Below the pieces are notes generated by a model. It did not search any database. It saw only the letters and a list, made by a program, of their open reading frames with translations, and was not told where the DNA came from. Shown in pieces: positions 1 through 8,710 of a stretch of DNA of 64,000 bases. The stretch lies in assembly GCA_030430205.1 (NCBI GenBank), contig JAUIGE010000028.1:1-64000 (forward strand), in the 5' to 3' direction. The stretch is from Bacteroidia bacterium. Lineage in GTDB: Bacteria > Bacteroidota > Bacteroidia > J057. The position numbers and the translations under genes are program-made. The first letter of the stretch is position 1. The number at the start of each line of letters is the position of its first letter.

Positions 1-1696
1 CTACCAGGTCTATGGCATCCTGCAGATCAGTAAAGGCATCCGCCCAGGAGCTGCCATCCTGGACGCCCGTGGCGGCGGAGTCTACAAATACCGTCGTCGG
101 CCCGCAACTCACAAATACGCCCTGAAGCTCATAAGCTCCCATATCCACGGTGCCGCTATTGTAGCGGCGGGGATTGCCGGCCAGGTCGGTGGTGACTCCG
201 GCGGGGATGCTGTCGTTGATGCCTGTGTTGATCGCTGGGGAGTAGGACTTCAAACTGAAGTCGCCGCTGGCGGGGCTGTTGAAGAAGGGATCGGCGTCGA
301 GGTTACCGCCCTGGTCTGTACCCTGATTAGATTGCCAAATCCCGCCAGGCTTACTGCCAGGAATAAGTGAGTTTGTTACATAAACCTGGCTTCCGGGTTC
401 AACATCTACATGATCATTGCCTGCTACCGAATTATTTTGCCCGAAAATACAATTGCTGATATAGGTAAAATAACCGCTTGACTCTGAATGAGCCCGAATA
501 GCTCCACCTGCTCCTCCATAAAGACTTCTAGCCTCATTATTCACAAAGGTACAATTGGCAAATTTAATATCTCCTTTGATGGTATTTGACACGAACCCGT
601 TAGATTGGAAATCGGAAACAGCCCCTCCTGATTGAGCAGCAGAATTTCCATCAAATAAACAGTTTGAAAATAAAAAACTGACTTCTCCTCCTGAAAAAGA
701 GAAACCATCAGCATCAATTCTTACGGCTCCCCCCTGAGATCCAGAAGCATTATTCGAAAACATGCACCTATTCAGACCAACTTGTAATGTACCTTGTATT
801 GAATATGATTCCAATCCGAATTCTAAGGCTCCTCCATCTTGATATGCATAGTTTCCCAAAAACGTACAAGAAGTAAAATCAGGCATACTCTCACTTTCTC
901 CTGCATCGACCATTACTGCCCCTCCACTTCTACCTGCGGAGTCTGCGGAAAAGGTACAATAGGATAGGTGCGGGTTAGTCGCTCCCTTCCTTCCCGCGCA
1001 GCAGAGACCTCCCCCATCAATTTTGGCAGAGTTACCTCTGATTATACATTTTTCAAGGGTTGGGCTGCATTCCCGACCCGTCATACCTCCATTCAGGAAT
1101 ACTCCGCCTCCATATGGGATAGTGGACAGGTTGTTTGCATTCCCACCAGTGATAGTCAAGCCTTCCAACAAGGTAGCGGAGGTGATACTGCCATGAGCAG
1201 TCGTGCCATCTATATTGACCACCTGGTAGGCATTTTCAGCGTCATTGAGAATCGACAGGGTAGCACCGGCACCGTTGATTTGGTCATCCCCATTGAAGTC
1301 CCCACTCAGGACAGTCTCATTGCCCGCTACGCGCTGGCTTTTGGCCGTCTCCGTCCCGGCGAAGCCGCCGTAGAGTTTGATACCATCGGTATCTATGTAG
1401 AAGGTTTTGGTGCGGGGATCGCTGGGAGAGACATTGCCAGACTTATCTTGGGTCGGGAAGTAGGTGCCAGCAGCTACCCAGATTTCATCGCCATTGGTGG
1501 CTACATCTATGGCCTTTTGCACGCTCTGAAAGGCGGCCGCCCAGGTCGTGCCGCTGTTGCTGTCGCTGCCCGTCGTCTTGACGTAGTAGGTGGTCGCCGA
1601 AGCTGACAAGGCTCCGAAAGACAGGCATAAGGCTAGTAGGGTTTTCTGCAAGTTTAAATTCAAAAGCAAGTTCGAAAGGGAAAGAAATCGTCTCAT
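1..1696 (-). CDS. Partial secreted parallel beta-helix (polymorphic-outer-membrane-type) surface protein
   Basis: The reading frame runs from ATG at 1696 to the left edge without a stop, about 565 codons; the C-terminus lies outside. An N-terminal hydrophobic stretch (around residues 14-30) looks like a signal peptide. Next comes a module beginning YYVKTTGSDSNSGTTWAAAF, then LYGGFAG, and a long run of GG.. / N.C.F.NN repeats (CTFLGNYA, CLFDGNSA, CTFVNNEA) typical of a right-handed beta-helix. It ends in a choice-of-anchor-Q-like segment (SPAINTGIND, DLAGNPRRY, DMGAYEL). Immediately after, a second copy of the first module starts (VFVDSAATGVQDGSSWADAF), so the protein has tandem large modules. 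It is probably exported through T9SS, but the sorting domain is not in view. The middle of the gene (about 450-1060) looks AT-richer than its flanks. Confidence 0.85.
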   Translation of the reverse strand, partial: MRRFLSLSNLLLNLNLQKTLLALCLSFGALSASATTYYVKTTGSDSNSGTTWAAAFQSVQKAIDVATNGDEIWVAAGTYFPTQDKSGNVSPSDPRTKTFYIDTDGIKLYGGFAGTETAKSQRVAGNETVLSGDFNGDDQINGAGATLSILNDAENAYQVVNIDGTTAHGSITSATLLEGLTITGGNANNLSTIPYGGGVFLNGGMTGRECSPTLEKCIIRGNSAKIDGGGLCCAGRKGATNPHLSYCTFSADSAGRSGGAVMVDAGESESMPDFTSCTFLGNYAYQDGGALEFGLESYSIQGTLQVGLNRCMFSNNASGSQGGAVRIDADGFSFSGGEVSFLFSNCLFDGNSAAQSGGAVSDFQSNGFVSNTIKGDIKFANCTFVNNEARSLYGGAGGAIRAHSESSGYFTYISNCIFGQNNSVAGNDHVDVEPGSQVYVTNSLIPGSKPGGIWQSNQGTDQGGNLDADPFFNSPASGDFSLKSYSPAINTGINDSIPAGVTTDLAGNPRRYNSGTVDMGAYELQGVFVSCGPTTVFVDSAATGVQDGSSWADAFTDLQDAIDLV

Positions 1697-1771
1697 AAAA
1701 AATGTTAAGCGTGTTTACCAAAAATTCAAAACATCGCTAAATAGCATATTTTAAAAAGTCGAAACAGAACT

Positions 1772-1807
1772 TTGCGACGAAGTGACCTGAGCTTGCGACG
1801 AAATGAC
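1772..1807. repeat. Two direct copies of TTGCGACGAARTGAC
   Basis: TTGCGACGAAGTGAC (1772-1786) and TTGCGACGAAATGAC (1793-1807) are 21 bp apart, joined by CTGAGC. The join CCTGAGCTTGCGACGAA resembles the dispersed CCTGAGCTTGTCGAAGG repeat found at 62.4 kb. The rest of the 324-bp interval 1697-2020 holds no gene I can support. One open minus-strand frame of about 60 codons ends at 1840 and has no recognised homology. Confidence 0.6.
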
Positions 1808-2020
1808 TTTCTGATGTGCTGATGAAGGCTTATTTGATAAATCCCCTTGTCCCATCGCCCAAATCGACCGCTGCCACAAATCCCATTTGGTACATGGGAT
1901 GCATATTAAGGCTGTGCCCAACAGCTTCTTTGTCAATATGGCTGACGGGACAGAAATTCCTATTTCCAGAAGGAGAAAAGAAGATTTTAAGCTTTGGTAT
2001 AAGCAGGGATAAAACAGGGA

Positions 2021-2455
2021 TTAAGGAGAGAAATCTTCTCTACTCATTTCAAATTTGATTTCCCCCTTTCCATGCACGCCAATAGCTTTCCATCCTTGCT
2101 TTTGGTAAAATATTTCAGCCCGTGTACCAGGTTCCGTGCCTAGCCAAAGCTTGTGCGAATGCTGATCAAAATACCACTTGAGCATCATACTATGAAGCTT
2201 TTTGCCAATGCCTTTTTTCTCAAAATCAGGATGAACAAACAATGCCCAGATATTGCGTTCCTGCATATCAATGATGGCAAATCCGACGATTTGCTGGTCT
2301 GCCTCACAGACCCAGCCTTTGCCTCTTTGTGTCAGAAACACTTCACAATCGGTATCTGTCACCAGACTGGGATCTGACAAGATGTTTTCCTTTACTGAGT
2401 TCCGAACCCATTGAATGGGGGGAATGTCCTGAATTATAGCTTCTCTGAAAATCAT
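2021..2455 (-). CDS. GNAT-family N-acetyltransferase
   Basis: A 144-aa protein with a complete GNAT fold pattern: N-terminal REAIIQDIPPIQWVR, central strand IVGFAIIDMQERNIWALFV, and the acetyl-CoA loop region HPDFEKKGIGKKLHSMM (the R/QxxGxG/A-type turn at KKGIGKKL). The C-terminal part AEIFYQKQGWKAIGV is the usual beta6-alpha4 segment. It probably transfers acetyl from acetyl-CoA to an amine; the substrate is unknown. Its ATG overlaps the stop of the upstream GNAT gene by 4 bp, so the two are translationally coupled. Family is clear, substrate is not. Confidence 0.9.
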   Translation of the reverse strand: MIFREAIIQDIPPIQWVRNSVKENILSDPSLVTDTDCEVFLTQRGKGWVCEADQQIVGFAIIDMQERNIWALFVHPDFEKKGIGKKLHSMMLKWYFDQHSHKLWLGTEPGTRAEIFYQKQGWKAIGVHGKGEIKFEMSREDFSP

Positions 2456-2901
2456 ATTTTCAATATGAATTTTACTTTTTCAATCCCTATTTCCATTTTC
2501 CACCGCTTCTCTTCTTCAAATCCAAACTTACGATATAGCCTAATCGCGGGGCTATTGGCGGCGCCTGTTTCGACTACTCCGATCTCTGATGGGAAGAGTT
2601 GAATAGCAAACTGCAGAAGGCTACTTGCAATGCCCTGTCTGAAAAAGATGGGTACCACAACCAGGCTCCAAATTTCGGTAATCGAGCCATTTTGTAACAC
2701 TTCTACTACACCGGCTAAATTTTCACCTACCCAAAATCCATAAAAGGAAGTATGACTTCCCTGGATATCTTTTACCGTCCTCTGCAAAGGTGGAAAGTCA
2801 TCAACCCCAATCAATGCTGCTTCGACAGGATAGGAAATTTGAAAGACATCATAGATAAGCTTTGCAATGGAACGTTGTTGGTGGTTCAATTTTTCAATCA
2901 T
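2452..2901 (-). CDS. GNAT-family N-acetyltransferase
   Basis: A 149-aa protein. GNAT signatures are AGVVEVLQNGSITEIWSLVV followed by PIFFRQGIASSLLQFA (acetyl-CoA loop RQGIAS) and VETGAANSPAIRLYRKFGFE, the common terminal motif in which the chain returns to the CoA site. It is the first gene of a two-gene unit; its stop overlaps the start of the second GNAT by 4 bp (ATGA). The two proteins are not close copies of each other, so this is a pair of diverged acetyltransferases rather than a recent duplication. Substrate unknown. Confidence 0.9.
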   Translation of the reverse strand: MIEKLNHQQRSIAKLIYDVFQISYPVEAALIGVDDFPPLQRTVKDIQGSHTSFYGFWVGENLAGVVEVLQNGSITEIWSLVVVPIFFRQGIASSLLQFAIQLFPSEIGVVETGAANSPAIRLYRKFGFEEEKRWKMEIGIEKVKFILKI

Positions 2902-3498
2902 ATTTTCTTAATATAACAGAGAATCCTTTTTAAAGGAAATACAAAAAAACACGGCCAGCATGGAAATTCCATGCTGAACCAAAAATCAAAATTGTTGGTG
3001 CGGGGCGTGCGGTTAATTTCAGGAACGCTATTCAGGGTATTGGTCAACACCAATCCATGGTAATAACCGGAATCCAGTTGCCTGACAGGCCCTTCGATCA
3101 GGCGGATGATAGAATCTCCTGCGGCCAGCGCGATGCCACCGCTGCGAATGCCAAGCAATTCATCCGTCAGACACCTTCCCATTGTCAAACTGTGGCGAAG
3201 CCAGCAGGACTTTCACGGTCGCGCCTGGCAGCAAGCTTGCCCCGCTCCAGTTGACGAGCTGGGGGCTATCCCCATTGAGCCGCCAATAGATTTGGGCAGG
3301 GGTCACCGTATCGGTTCCATGGTTTTGGAGCGTGACGCTCAGAGGATGGCTCCCCTCGGTGATGGAAATGCTTTTGGAAAGCGAATCCACCTGGCTGATG
3401 CCTATATCGGCAGCTTGTGCCAGGGAAGGGAAGATGCCCAGGAGGAGAATCGCAGCCCATAGCCGGGCAGCTGGTGGGGGTAAAAATTGACATTTCAT
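2898..3498 (-). pseudogene. Frameshifted secreted protein with CARDB-like domain
   Basis: From ATG at 3498 the frame encodes a good signal peptide (LWAAILLLGIFPSLAQA), then an Ig/CARDB-like strand pattern (DIGISQVDSLSKSISITEGS, LSVTLQNHGTDTVTPAQIYW, LPGATVKVLL) typical of Bacteroidota cell-surface proteins. It stops at 3160. The other minus-strand frame continues the coding character (ELLGIRSGGIALAAGDSIIR, GYYHGLVLTN) and runs into the palindrome at 2956 without a T9SS sorting domain. A frameshift near 3165-3185 plus loss of the normal 3' end is the simplest reading. A programmed frameshift or two short genes are less likely alternatives. Confidence 0.6.
2956..2976 (-). terminator. 21-bp palindrome, probable terminator of the decayed gene
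   Basis: Arms CAGCATGGAA and TTCCATGCTG are perfect, separated by one base. On the minus strand the hairpin is followed after a few bases by a run of seven T (complement of 2943-2949). It lies between the decayed secreted-protein frame and the GNAT pair. Confidence 0.5.
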
Positions 3499-3698
3499 GA
3501 GGTAGGTAATTGTTGGTTCGTGACACTGAAAAATCGGTCGCACTGCCTCCCTTTTCAGCATCCAGGCATTCCAACAGCCCTCTATCTTCGCAACTATCCC
3601 CCTTGTTTTCTTCGTCCGCATTCTTTTGTTTGAAATCTCATTACAGAAAAGAAATCAAAAACAGACACAGATCAAACTCTCCTACTAACGAACCCAAT

Positions 3699-4871
3699 AT
3701 GAAAAAAAAATCCACTTCCAGCCGTCGGCAGTTTCTTCAAAACAGCCTCAAAGCAGGCGCTCTCCTTCCCTTTCTTGGCGCAGCCCATTTGAGCCTGGGA
3801 AAGGAAAGTTTGTCTGCGGATTTTATTTCTGAAAAAAAGCCATTGCATCCCCTCAAAATCCTCATCCTGGGTGGCACCAGTTTTCTGGGGCCTCATCAGA
3901 TCGCCTATGCGCTGGGGCGTGGCCATTCCATCAGCACTTTTACCCGGGGGAAAACCGAGCCGACTGTCCACAAAAAGCTTTTTAAAAAAGTGGAGCAATT
4001 GGTAGGCGATCGCAATAACGATCTGGAAGCGCTCAAAAACCGCAAGTGGGATGCTGTCATTGATAATTCTGGCCGTGAGGTCAAATGGACAAAAGACACA
4101 GCTGAGCTGCTGAAAGACCATGTAGATCTGTATCTCTATACTTCCTCTACGGGTGTGTATTACCCTTATTGGGGAAAGGACATCAGGGAAGATACAAAGC
4201 TTGTAACAGAAACTCCGGCAGGAACAGAAGGGGAGGAAAAATTCGAGTATGACTATGGCGTCATGAAGGCCAATTCAGAGGCAGAGGTGCGCAAAGCCTT
4301 TGGCAAAGATCGCTCGATCATCGTTCGACCGACCTATATGGTCGGCCCGGCGGATCGGCTGGACCGCTTTATCTATTGGCCGGTACGGCTCAAGCGTGGG
4401 GGGAAAGTCATGGTTCCCGGCAAAGCCGATGATCCGGTGCAGTACATTGATGTGCGTGATGTGGCCGAATTTATGATTCGGCAAATCGAGCAGCGCGCCG
4501 CAGGCGACTACAATGCCGTAGGCCCGGCCTCCGCTCAAGGCATGCATGCCTTTATCCATGCCGCTCATGCGGCTTTTAGCTCGCCCCTGGAGCTCGTCGC
4601 CATCGACGACTATGAATTCCTCAAAAAGCAACATGTACACTACATCGTCCCCTGGATCATGCCGGAAGGCAAAAACGCGGGATCCGCTCTCGTCAGCAAT
4701 GCCCGCGCCATCGCCCAGGGACTGACTTTCAGGCCATTGGCCCGGACAGTCTGGGACATAGATGAATGGTGGCATTCAGATGCCGTTTCGGAAGAAAGGC
4801 GCCAGAAGTTGCTTGCAGGGCCAGAGGCCCTGATGGGACGAGAAGCGGAAATTCTGGCAGCATGGGGTTAG
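3699..4871 (+). CDS. Tat-exported NAD-dependent epimerase/dehydratase family protein
   Basis: ATG at 3699 is chosen because it starts a twin-arginine signal (SSRRQFLQNS followed by a hydrophobic stretch, residues about 7-30); the frame is open further upstream but without signal features. The mature part (390 aa in total) is an extended SDR: nucleotide-binding GGTSFLG near residue 58, TSSTGVYYPY near 145, and the active-site pair Y..K in YDYGVMKANSE near 185. Tat export implies folding with bound cofactor in the cytoplasm before translocation; tatC lies at 47.7 kb. Substrate unknown. Secreted epimerase-like proteins of this type are common in Bacteroidota and Planctomycetota. Confidence 0.87.
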   Translation: MKKKSTSSRRQFLQNSLKAGALLPFLGAAHLSLGKESLSADFISEKKPLHPLKILILGGTSFLGPHQIAYALGRGHSISTFTRGKTEPTVHKKLFKKVEQLVGDRNNDLEALKNRKWDAVIDNSGREVKWTKDTAELLKDHVDLYLYTSSTGVYYPYWGKDIREDTKLVTETPAGTEGEEKFEYDYGVMKANSEAEVRKAFGKDRSIIVRPTYMVGPADRLDRFIYWPVRLKRGGKVMVPGKADDPVQYIDVRDVAEFMIRQIEQRAAGDYNAVGPASAQGMHAFIHAAHAAFSSPLELVAIDDYEFLKKQHVHYIVPWIMPEGKNAGSALVSNARAIAQGLTFRPLARTVWDIDEWWHSDAVSEERRQKLLAGPEALMGREAEILAAWG

Positions 4872-4920
4872 GCTACAGTGGGCAGTGCGCAATGAGTTCT
4901 GAATGTGGATCAGCAGAAAC

Positions 4921-4969
4921 TGCATACTGCATACTGCATACTGCCCACTGCCCACTGCCCACTGCATAC
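4921..4969. repeat. Heptamer array: TGCATAC x3, TGCCCAC x3, TGCATAC
   Basis: Seven consecutive 7-bp units in perfect register, between the stop of the epimerase gene and the convergent stop at 4980. Just upstream, CAGTGGGCAGTG (4876-4887) is the reverse complement of CACTGCCCACTG inside the array, so a long stem-loop can form between two converging genes. Confidence 0.85.
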
Positions 4970-4979
4970 TATTGACTAA

Positions 4980-5942
4980 CTACTCCACCATACGAATCAC
5001 AGTATGGTCTAAGCGGGTAGCCGTCTCACCATCCAATTTCATCTCTACTATTTTCTCAAAGGAAAAATCTGTCACCCAGCCCCATTCGAGGTCAAAGGCG
5101 TAGTCGAATTTTTGCTGGATGTCCATATCCATTTCATCCATCATTTTCTGGATTTCTGCTTCGTCCAGGTCCTGGTCTGCGGTTATTTTTTGGACAAATG
5201 TTTTGACAAAAAGCTTGACAGCGTCTTCCTTTACCTGCACTTCATTGTGCATTTTGCAAGTGGCGTTGTCTTCATCCAGGTCATAAAATTTCATTTTTCC
5301 TTTGGCATCAATCGGCTCGCCGCCCATGAGGTTGGGCAGTTTTTCATCGTATTCAAATACGCTTTCCAATTCCCACTCATAGCCATGATAGCCAAAAAGC
5401 AGCTGTACTTCCTGCAAGGCAATGGAAGTGAGTTGCTCTTTGGTAGCAAACATGGGTTTGAGTTGGGTTATCAGGGCTTTGGTGTCCACCTTGCCGTTGC
5501 CGGTTCCCATCTGAGCAGTCATTTCATCCATAAATGAATACATCATATCGCGGTAGCTTTCCCAGTTGATCCAATCCAGAAACTCGCCGGTCTCAGAAGT
5601 CGCCAGCTCCAGGGTATAGCCATTGAGCAAACTCGTCCAGCTTCCATCCATGGAAAAGGATTGGCCGACTTTCGCTTTCAATTCTTCTGAATTTTCGAGC
5701 TCTACTTTCCATGAAAGCACATAGCCATCTTCTGTAGAATCTGTGACGGTCAGGGTGACCATTTGCCAACTGCTGTCATTGCGCGAGACGACGCCTTCTC
5801 TTTCTTCATAGCGGACTTTGAGAATTTCAAATTTTTTGACTTCATTTTTTTGCCAATAGGCAATCAGTGGGACTGCATCCTGGGCCTGGCTAAAGGTAGA
5901 GAGAATCAGGGCAAAGAGGGGGAAAAACAGTATTTTCTTCAT
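4980..5942 (-). CDS. Secreted protein of unknown function
   Basis: 320 aa from ATG at 5942, chosen because it begins a clean signal peptide (MKKILFFPLFALILSTFSQA, cleavage after AQA). The body is rich in acidic residues and alternating strands and helices (TLTVTDSTEDGYVLSWKVEL, GYTLELATSETGEFLDWINW, VMKFYDL-like strands), without a catalytic signature. A helix-rich acidic stretch (DQDLDEAEIQKMMDEMDMD) lies near residue 265. It is a periplasmic or surface protein resembling the many uncharacterised Bacteroidota proteins in this size class. It is divergent from the GH5 gene at 6039, with 96 bp between the starts. Confidence 0.8.
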   Translation of the reverse strand: MKKILFFPLFALILSTFSQAQDAVPLIAYWQKNEVKKFEILKVRYEEREGVVSRNDSSWQMVTLTVTDSTEDGYVLSWKVELENSEELKAKVGQSFSMDGSWTSLLNGYTLELATSETGEFLDWINWESYRDMMYSFMDEMTAQMGTGNGKVDTKALITQLKPMFATKEQLTSIALQEVQLLFGYHGYEWELESVFEYDEKLPNLMGGEPIDAKGKMKFYDLDEDNATCKMHNEVQVKEDAVKLFVKTFVQKITADQDLDEAEIQKMMDEMDMDIQQKFDYAFDLEWGWVTDFSFEKIVEMKLDGETATRLDHTVIRMVE

Positions 5943-6038
5943 AACTTGGTTAGGGATGAGGAATGATTGATTAATAAATGTAAATATAGGCAAAAATATT
6001 AATGTAACACAACTTTTTAGTTGAATAACACATTTTGT

Positions 6039-7250
6039 ATGTCAGATTTTGTCAAAGTAGCAGGAAATCAGTTTACCCGCAAGGGGCGGCCCTATTTTTT
6101 TATAGGCGCCAATTTTTGGATTGGCATGCACCTGGGCGCTTTTCAGCGCCCGCGGCTGATCCGCGAGCTTGACCGCCTCGCGGCCCTGGGCATGCGCAAC
6201 CTGCGCATCATGGCGGCCTTTGAAGGCCCTGAGGATGCCCCCTGGCGGCTGGTGCCGACCCTCCAGCCGGAAGCCGGCCTGTGGCGCGAAGAGCTGCTGC
6301 GAGGCCTGGACTATCTGCTCGATGAAATGGGCAAGCGCGACATGACGGCCGTCATCTGCCTCAACAATTTCTGGCCCTGGTCGGGCGGCATGGCCCAATA
6401 TGTCGCCTGGCAAACAGGCAAACGCATTCCCTATCCTCCCCCCGCCACAGGCGGGAGCTGGACGCGATACAGCCTCTTCGCGGCAAAGTTTTACCGCAAT
6501 GAAGCGGCCATGGCCGCCAGTGATGCCTTCATCCGCATGCTGCTCAGCCGCACCAACCACCGCAACCAGCGGCCCTATACCGATGAGCCGGTCATCATGG
6601 CCTGGCAACTCGCCAACGAAGCCAGAGGTATGCTCCGCCCCAAAGCCTATCGGGCCTGGATACTGCGGACCGCCAGCCTCATCAAATCACTCGACCCCAA
6701 TCACCTCATCAGCCTCGGCAGCGAGGGAGATACCGCCTTTGGCAAACTTGCCGGCACCCATCCACTGAAGGACCACGCCAGCGAGCTGATAGACTATATG
6801 ACCTGCCATATCTGGCCGCAAAACTGGGGCTGGTATGAGCCTGAAAAAGGAATACGTTCCTATGAAAAAGCCGAAAAAAAGGCGCTTGCCTATTTGAAGA
6901 AGCATATAGCCTATGCTGAAAAGCTGAACAAACCGCTGGTTTTGGAGGAGTTTGGGATGGCAAGGGATGAGGGCAGCTATGCGCCTGAGAGCGACACGGA
7001 TTTTCGCAATCATTTTTACCAAAAAATGCTGGCAGAGGTGGGCAAGGCTCCCCTGGCTGGCGCCAATATCTGGGCCTGGGGAGGCGAAGGTCGGCCGCAT
7101 CTGCCCGGCGCGATCTGGCAGACAGGCGATGATCTCATCGGCGATCCGCCGCATGAGCGGCAGGGATGGTATTCAGTCTATGATGAAGATAAAACGACTT
7201 TGGAGGTACTGGGGAAGTATTGTACCTTAACAAATAAACTATGCATGTAA
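6039..7250 (+). CDS. Glycoside hydrolase family 5-type beta-mannanase-like enzyme
   Basis: 403 aa from ATG at 6039; an upstream TTG at 6021 is the only extension and is not preferred. A TIM-barrel GH5 pattern is visible: GKPYFF-like start (GRPYFFIGANFWIGMHLG), RNLRIMAAFEGPE, then acid/base QLANEARG (E near 193) and nucleophile LVLEEFGMA (E near 303). The sugar-facing W residues in NFWPWSGGMAQYV and WAWGGEGRPH fit mannan endo-1,4-beta-mannosidase (GH5_7-like). No signal peptide is apparent, which is unusual for an endo-acting enzyme and suggests action on imported oligosaccharides. Substrate is inferred from family resemblance only. Confidence 0.85.
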   Translation: MSDFVKVAGNQFTRKGRPYFFIGANFWIGMHLGAFQRPRLIRELDRLAALGMRNLRIMAAFEGPEDAPWRLVPTLQPEAGLWREELLRGLDYLLDEMGKRDMTAVICLNNFWPWSGGMAQYVAWQTGKRIPYPPPATGGSWTRYSLFAAKFYRNEAAMAASDAFIRMLLSRTNHRNQRPYTDEPVIMAWQLANEARGMLRPKAYRAWILRTASLIKSLDPNHLISLGSEGDTAFGKLAGTHPLKDHASELIDYMTCHIWPQNWGWYEPEKGIRSYEKAEKKALAYLKKHIAYAEKLNKPLVLEEFGMARDEGSYAPESDTDFRNHFYQKMLAEVGKAPLAGANIWAWGGEGRPHLPGAIWQTGDDLIGDPPHERQGWYSVYDEDKTTLEVLGKYCTLTNKLCM

Positions 7251-7393
7251 TTTGACTGATTTTCTCTGTTACAGAGGCTTGTTTTTGATGCCTGTTTTCT
7301 TTCCATAGCATATCAGCTTAATCTGCGTAAATCATTGTCAACGCTTCCTCTTCAAATGGGAGTTACTCATTTTTGAACTTTTACAAAGTTCTT

Positions 7394-8116
7394 TTAACTC
7401 AGCAAAATAAAGACCGCCGCCGCCAGTGCCCCGCCCAAAAAGGGCCCTGCGACCGGAATCCAGCTATAAGCCCAATCATTGCTTCCTTTATTTGCCACAG
7501 GCAAAAGCGCATGCATGATGCGCGGACTCAAATCCCTGGCGGGATTGATGGCGTAGCCCGTCGTGCCGCCCAGCGACAAGCCTATCACCAGCACGACCAG
7601 TGCCACGGGCAAGGCATCCAGCGAACCCAGCGAGGCCGATGCGCCGCCGACCTCAGCGCCAGAGATGAAGAAGACTGCGAGCATGAGCACAAAGGTGCCC
7701 AGCGCCTCTGAAAATAAATTCCGATAGGTATTTCGAATCGCTGGAGTGGTGCAAAAGGTAGCCCTTTTGGTGAGCGGGTCTTCGGTCAGGCGATAGTGAT
7801 CGCCATACATGAGCCAGACGAGGCCCGCGCCTACAGCAGCGCCGAGAAATTGTGCCAGCATATAGGTAGGCACATCTGCCCAGGCAAAGGAGCCAACCAT
7901 GGCCATGGCAAGCGTCACAGCGGGATTGATATGGGCATCGGAGCCCGATGAGGCTACAAAAACCGCCGCAAAAACGGCCATTGCCCAACCCATCGTAATG
8001 ACAATCCAACCCGAATTATGACCATGGGTTCCTTTCAAAACCACATTGGCCACCACGCCATTGCCCAGCAATATCAGCAAGGCCGTTCCTAAAAATTCAG
8101 CCAAAAAAGGAGACAT
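7394..8116 (-). CDS. glpF: Aquaglyceroporin / glycerol uptake facilitator (MIP family)
   Basis: 240 aa with six hydrophobic segments and two half-helix pore motifs: HINPAVTLAMAM (NPA near residue 64) and YAINPARDLSPRIMHAL (NPA near 193, followed by RD as in glycerol-conducting members rather than strict water channels). It passes glycerol and other small polyols across the inner membrane. No glycerol kinase is next to it. A heptamer array sits about 55 bp upstream of the start and could influence its leader RNA. Confidence 0.93.
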   Translation of the reverse strand: MSPFLAEFLGTALLILLGNGVVANVVLKGTHGHNSGWIVITMGWAMAVFAAVFVASSGSDAHINPAVTLAMAMVGSFAWADVPTYMLAQFLGAAVGAGLVWLMYGDHYRLTEDPLTKRATFCTTPAIRNTYRNLFSEALGTFVLMLAVFFISGAEVGGASASLGSLDALPVALVVLVIGLSLGGTTGYAINPARDLSPRIMHALLPVANKGSNDWAYSWIPVAGPFLGGALAAAVFILLS

Positions 8117-8171
8117 GAGATAATATATTTGAAGGTTTCGAAACGAAATCTACAAAAAAATACTTCTCAAA

Positions 8172-8254
8172 TCTCTGCTCTCTCGTCTCTGCTCTCTTCT
8201 CTCTGCTCTCTCATCTCTGCTCTCTTCTCTCTTCTCTCTGCTCTCTTCTCTCAC
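8172..8254. repeat. Heptamer array of TCTCTGC / TCTCTTC units
   Basis: Eleven consecutive 7-bp units in one register (TCTCTGC, TCTCTCG, TCTCTGC, TCTCTTC and so on) from 8172 to 8248, plus a partial TCTCAC that overlaps the stop codon of the gene ending at 8251. It lies between that stop and the glpF start (both minus strand), so it reads as a GA-rich leader on glpF mRNA. Confidence 0.9.
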
Positions 8255-8706
8255 TTCCCCAATTCCTTCACACTATCAATCCCCCGATCTTTCAGGCAGC
8301 GCAGGATCTCGCCCTGTTTATTCTTCAGGCTTTCTTTGATGGCTTCTTTTCGGCGGTTTTTGTCCAAATCAATCTCGCTCAGCTCACCGCTGCTATAGCG
8401 CGCCTTCAGGTCCTGGTAGACCGGTTGAGCCACACAATCACACATGCTGGCATCTTCCTTGATGCCCTGGCAATATTTTGCTTCAAAATCCGAGATGTGC
8501 GTATCGCCAAATAAGGTCCCTACGCCTTTCAATTTCAGCTCGTCTACCGTGCCGCCTTGCCAGAAAAACACGGCCAGGGCCAGTATCAAAACCATGCCGA
8601 CCGTCTTGATGATTTTGGAACCGACCTTGAAAATCAGGTACAAAGCGCCTATCGCAGCGAGAATGAGGATGAGGATGTTTGTGGGAGGAAGGGGAAGAGA
8701 TTCCAT
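8251..8706 (-). CDS. Small membrane protein of unknown function
   Basis: 151 aa. Two adjacent hydrophobic segments at the N-terminus (ILILILAAIGALYLIFKV and VGMVLILALAVFFW, residues about 10-48) are followed by a soluble tail with a Cys pair and third Cys (YCQGIKEDASMCDCVAQ, residues about 83-99). A fourth Cys lies in EILRCLKDRG. The four Cys could form disulfides or bind metal. No family recognised. It starts next to an octamer array and ends in a heptamer array. Confidence 0.75.
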   Translation of the reverse strand: MESLPLPPTNILILILAAIGALYLIFKVGSKIIKTVGMVLILALAVFFWQGGTVDELKLKGVGTLFGDTHISDFEAKYCQGIKEDASMCDCVAQPVYQDLKARYSSGELSEIDLDKNRRKEAIKESLKNKQGEILRCLKDRGIDSVKELGK

Positions 8707-8710
8707 GGGG

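Noticed and set aside
1751-2058. Short overlapping ORFs and a minus-strand frame reading DKEAVGHSLNMHPMYQMGFV before the stop at 1840
   Set aside because: No start codon in a sensible place, no recognised family and overlap with direct repeats; perhaps a gene scrap but not supportable.
4921-4969. CRISPR array
   Set aside because: Units are 7 bp without spacers and no cas genes are nearby.
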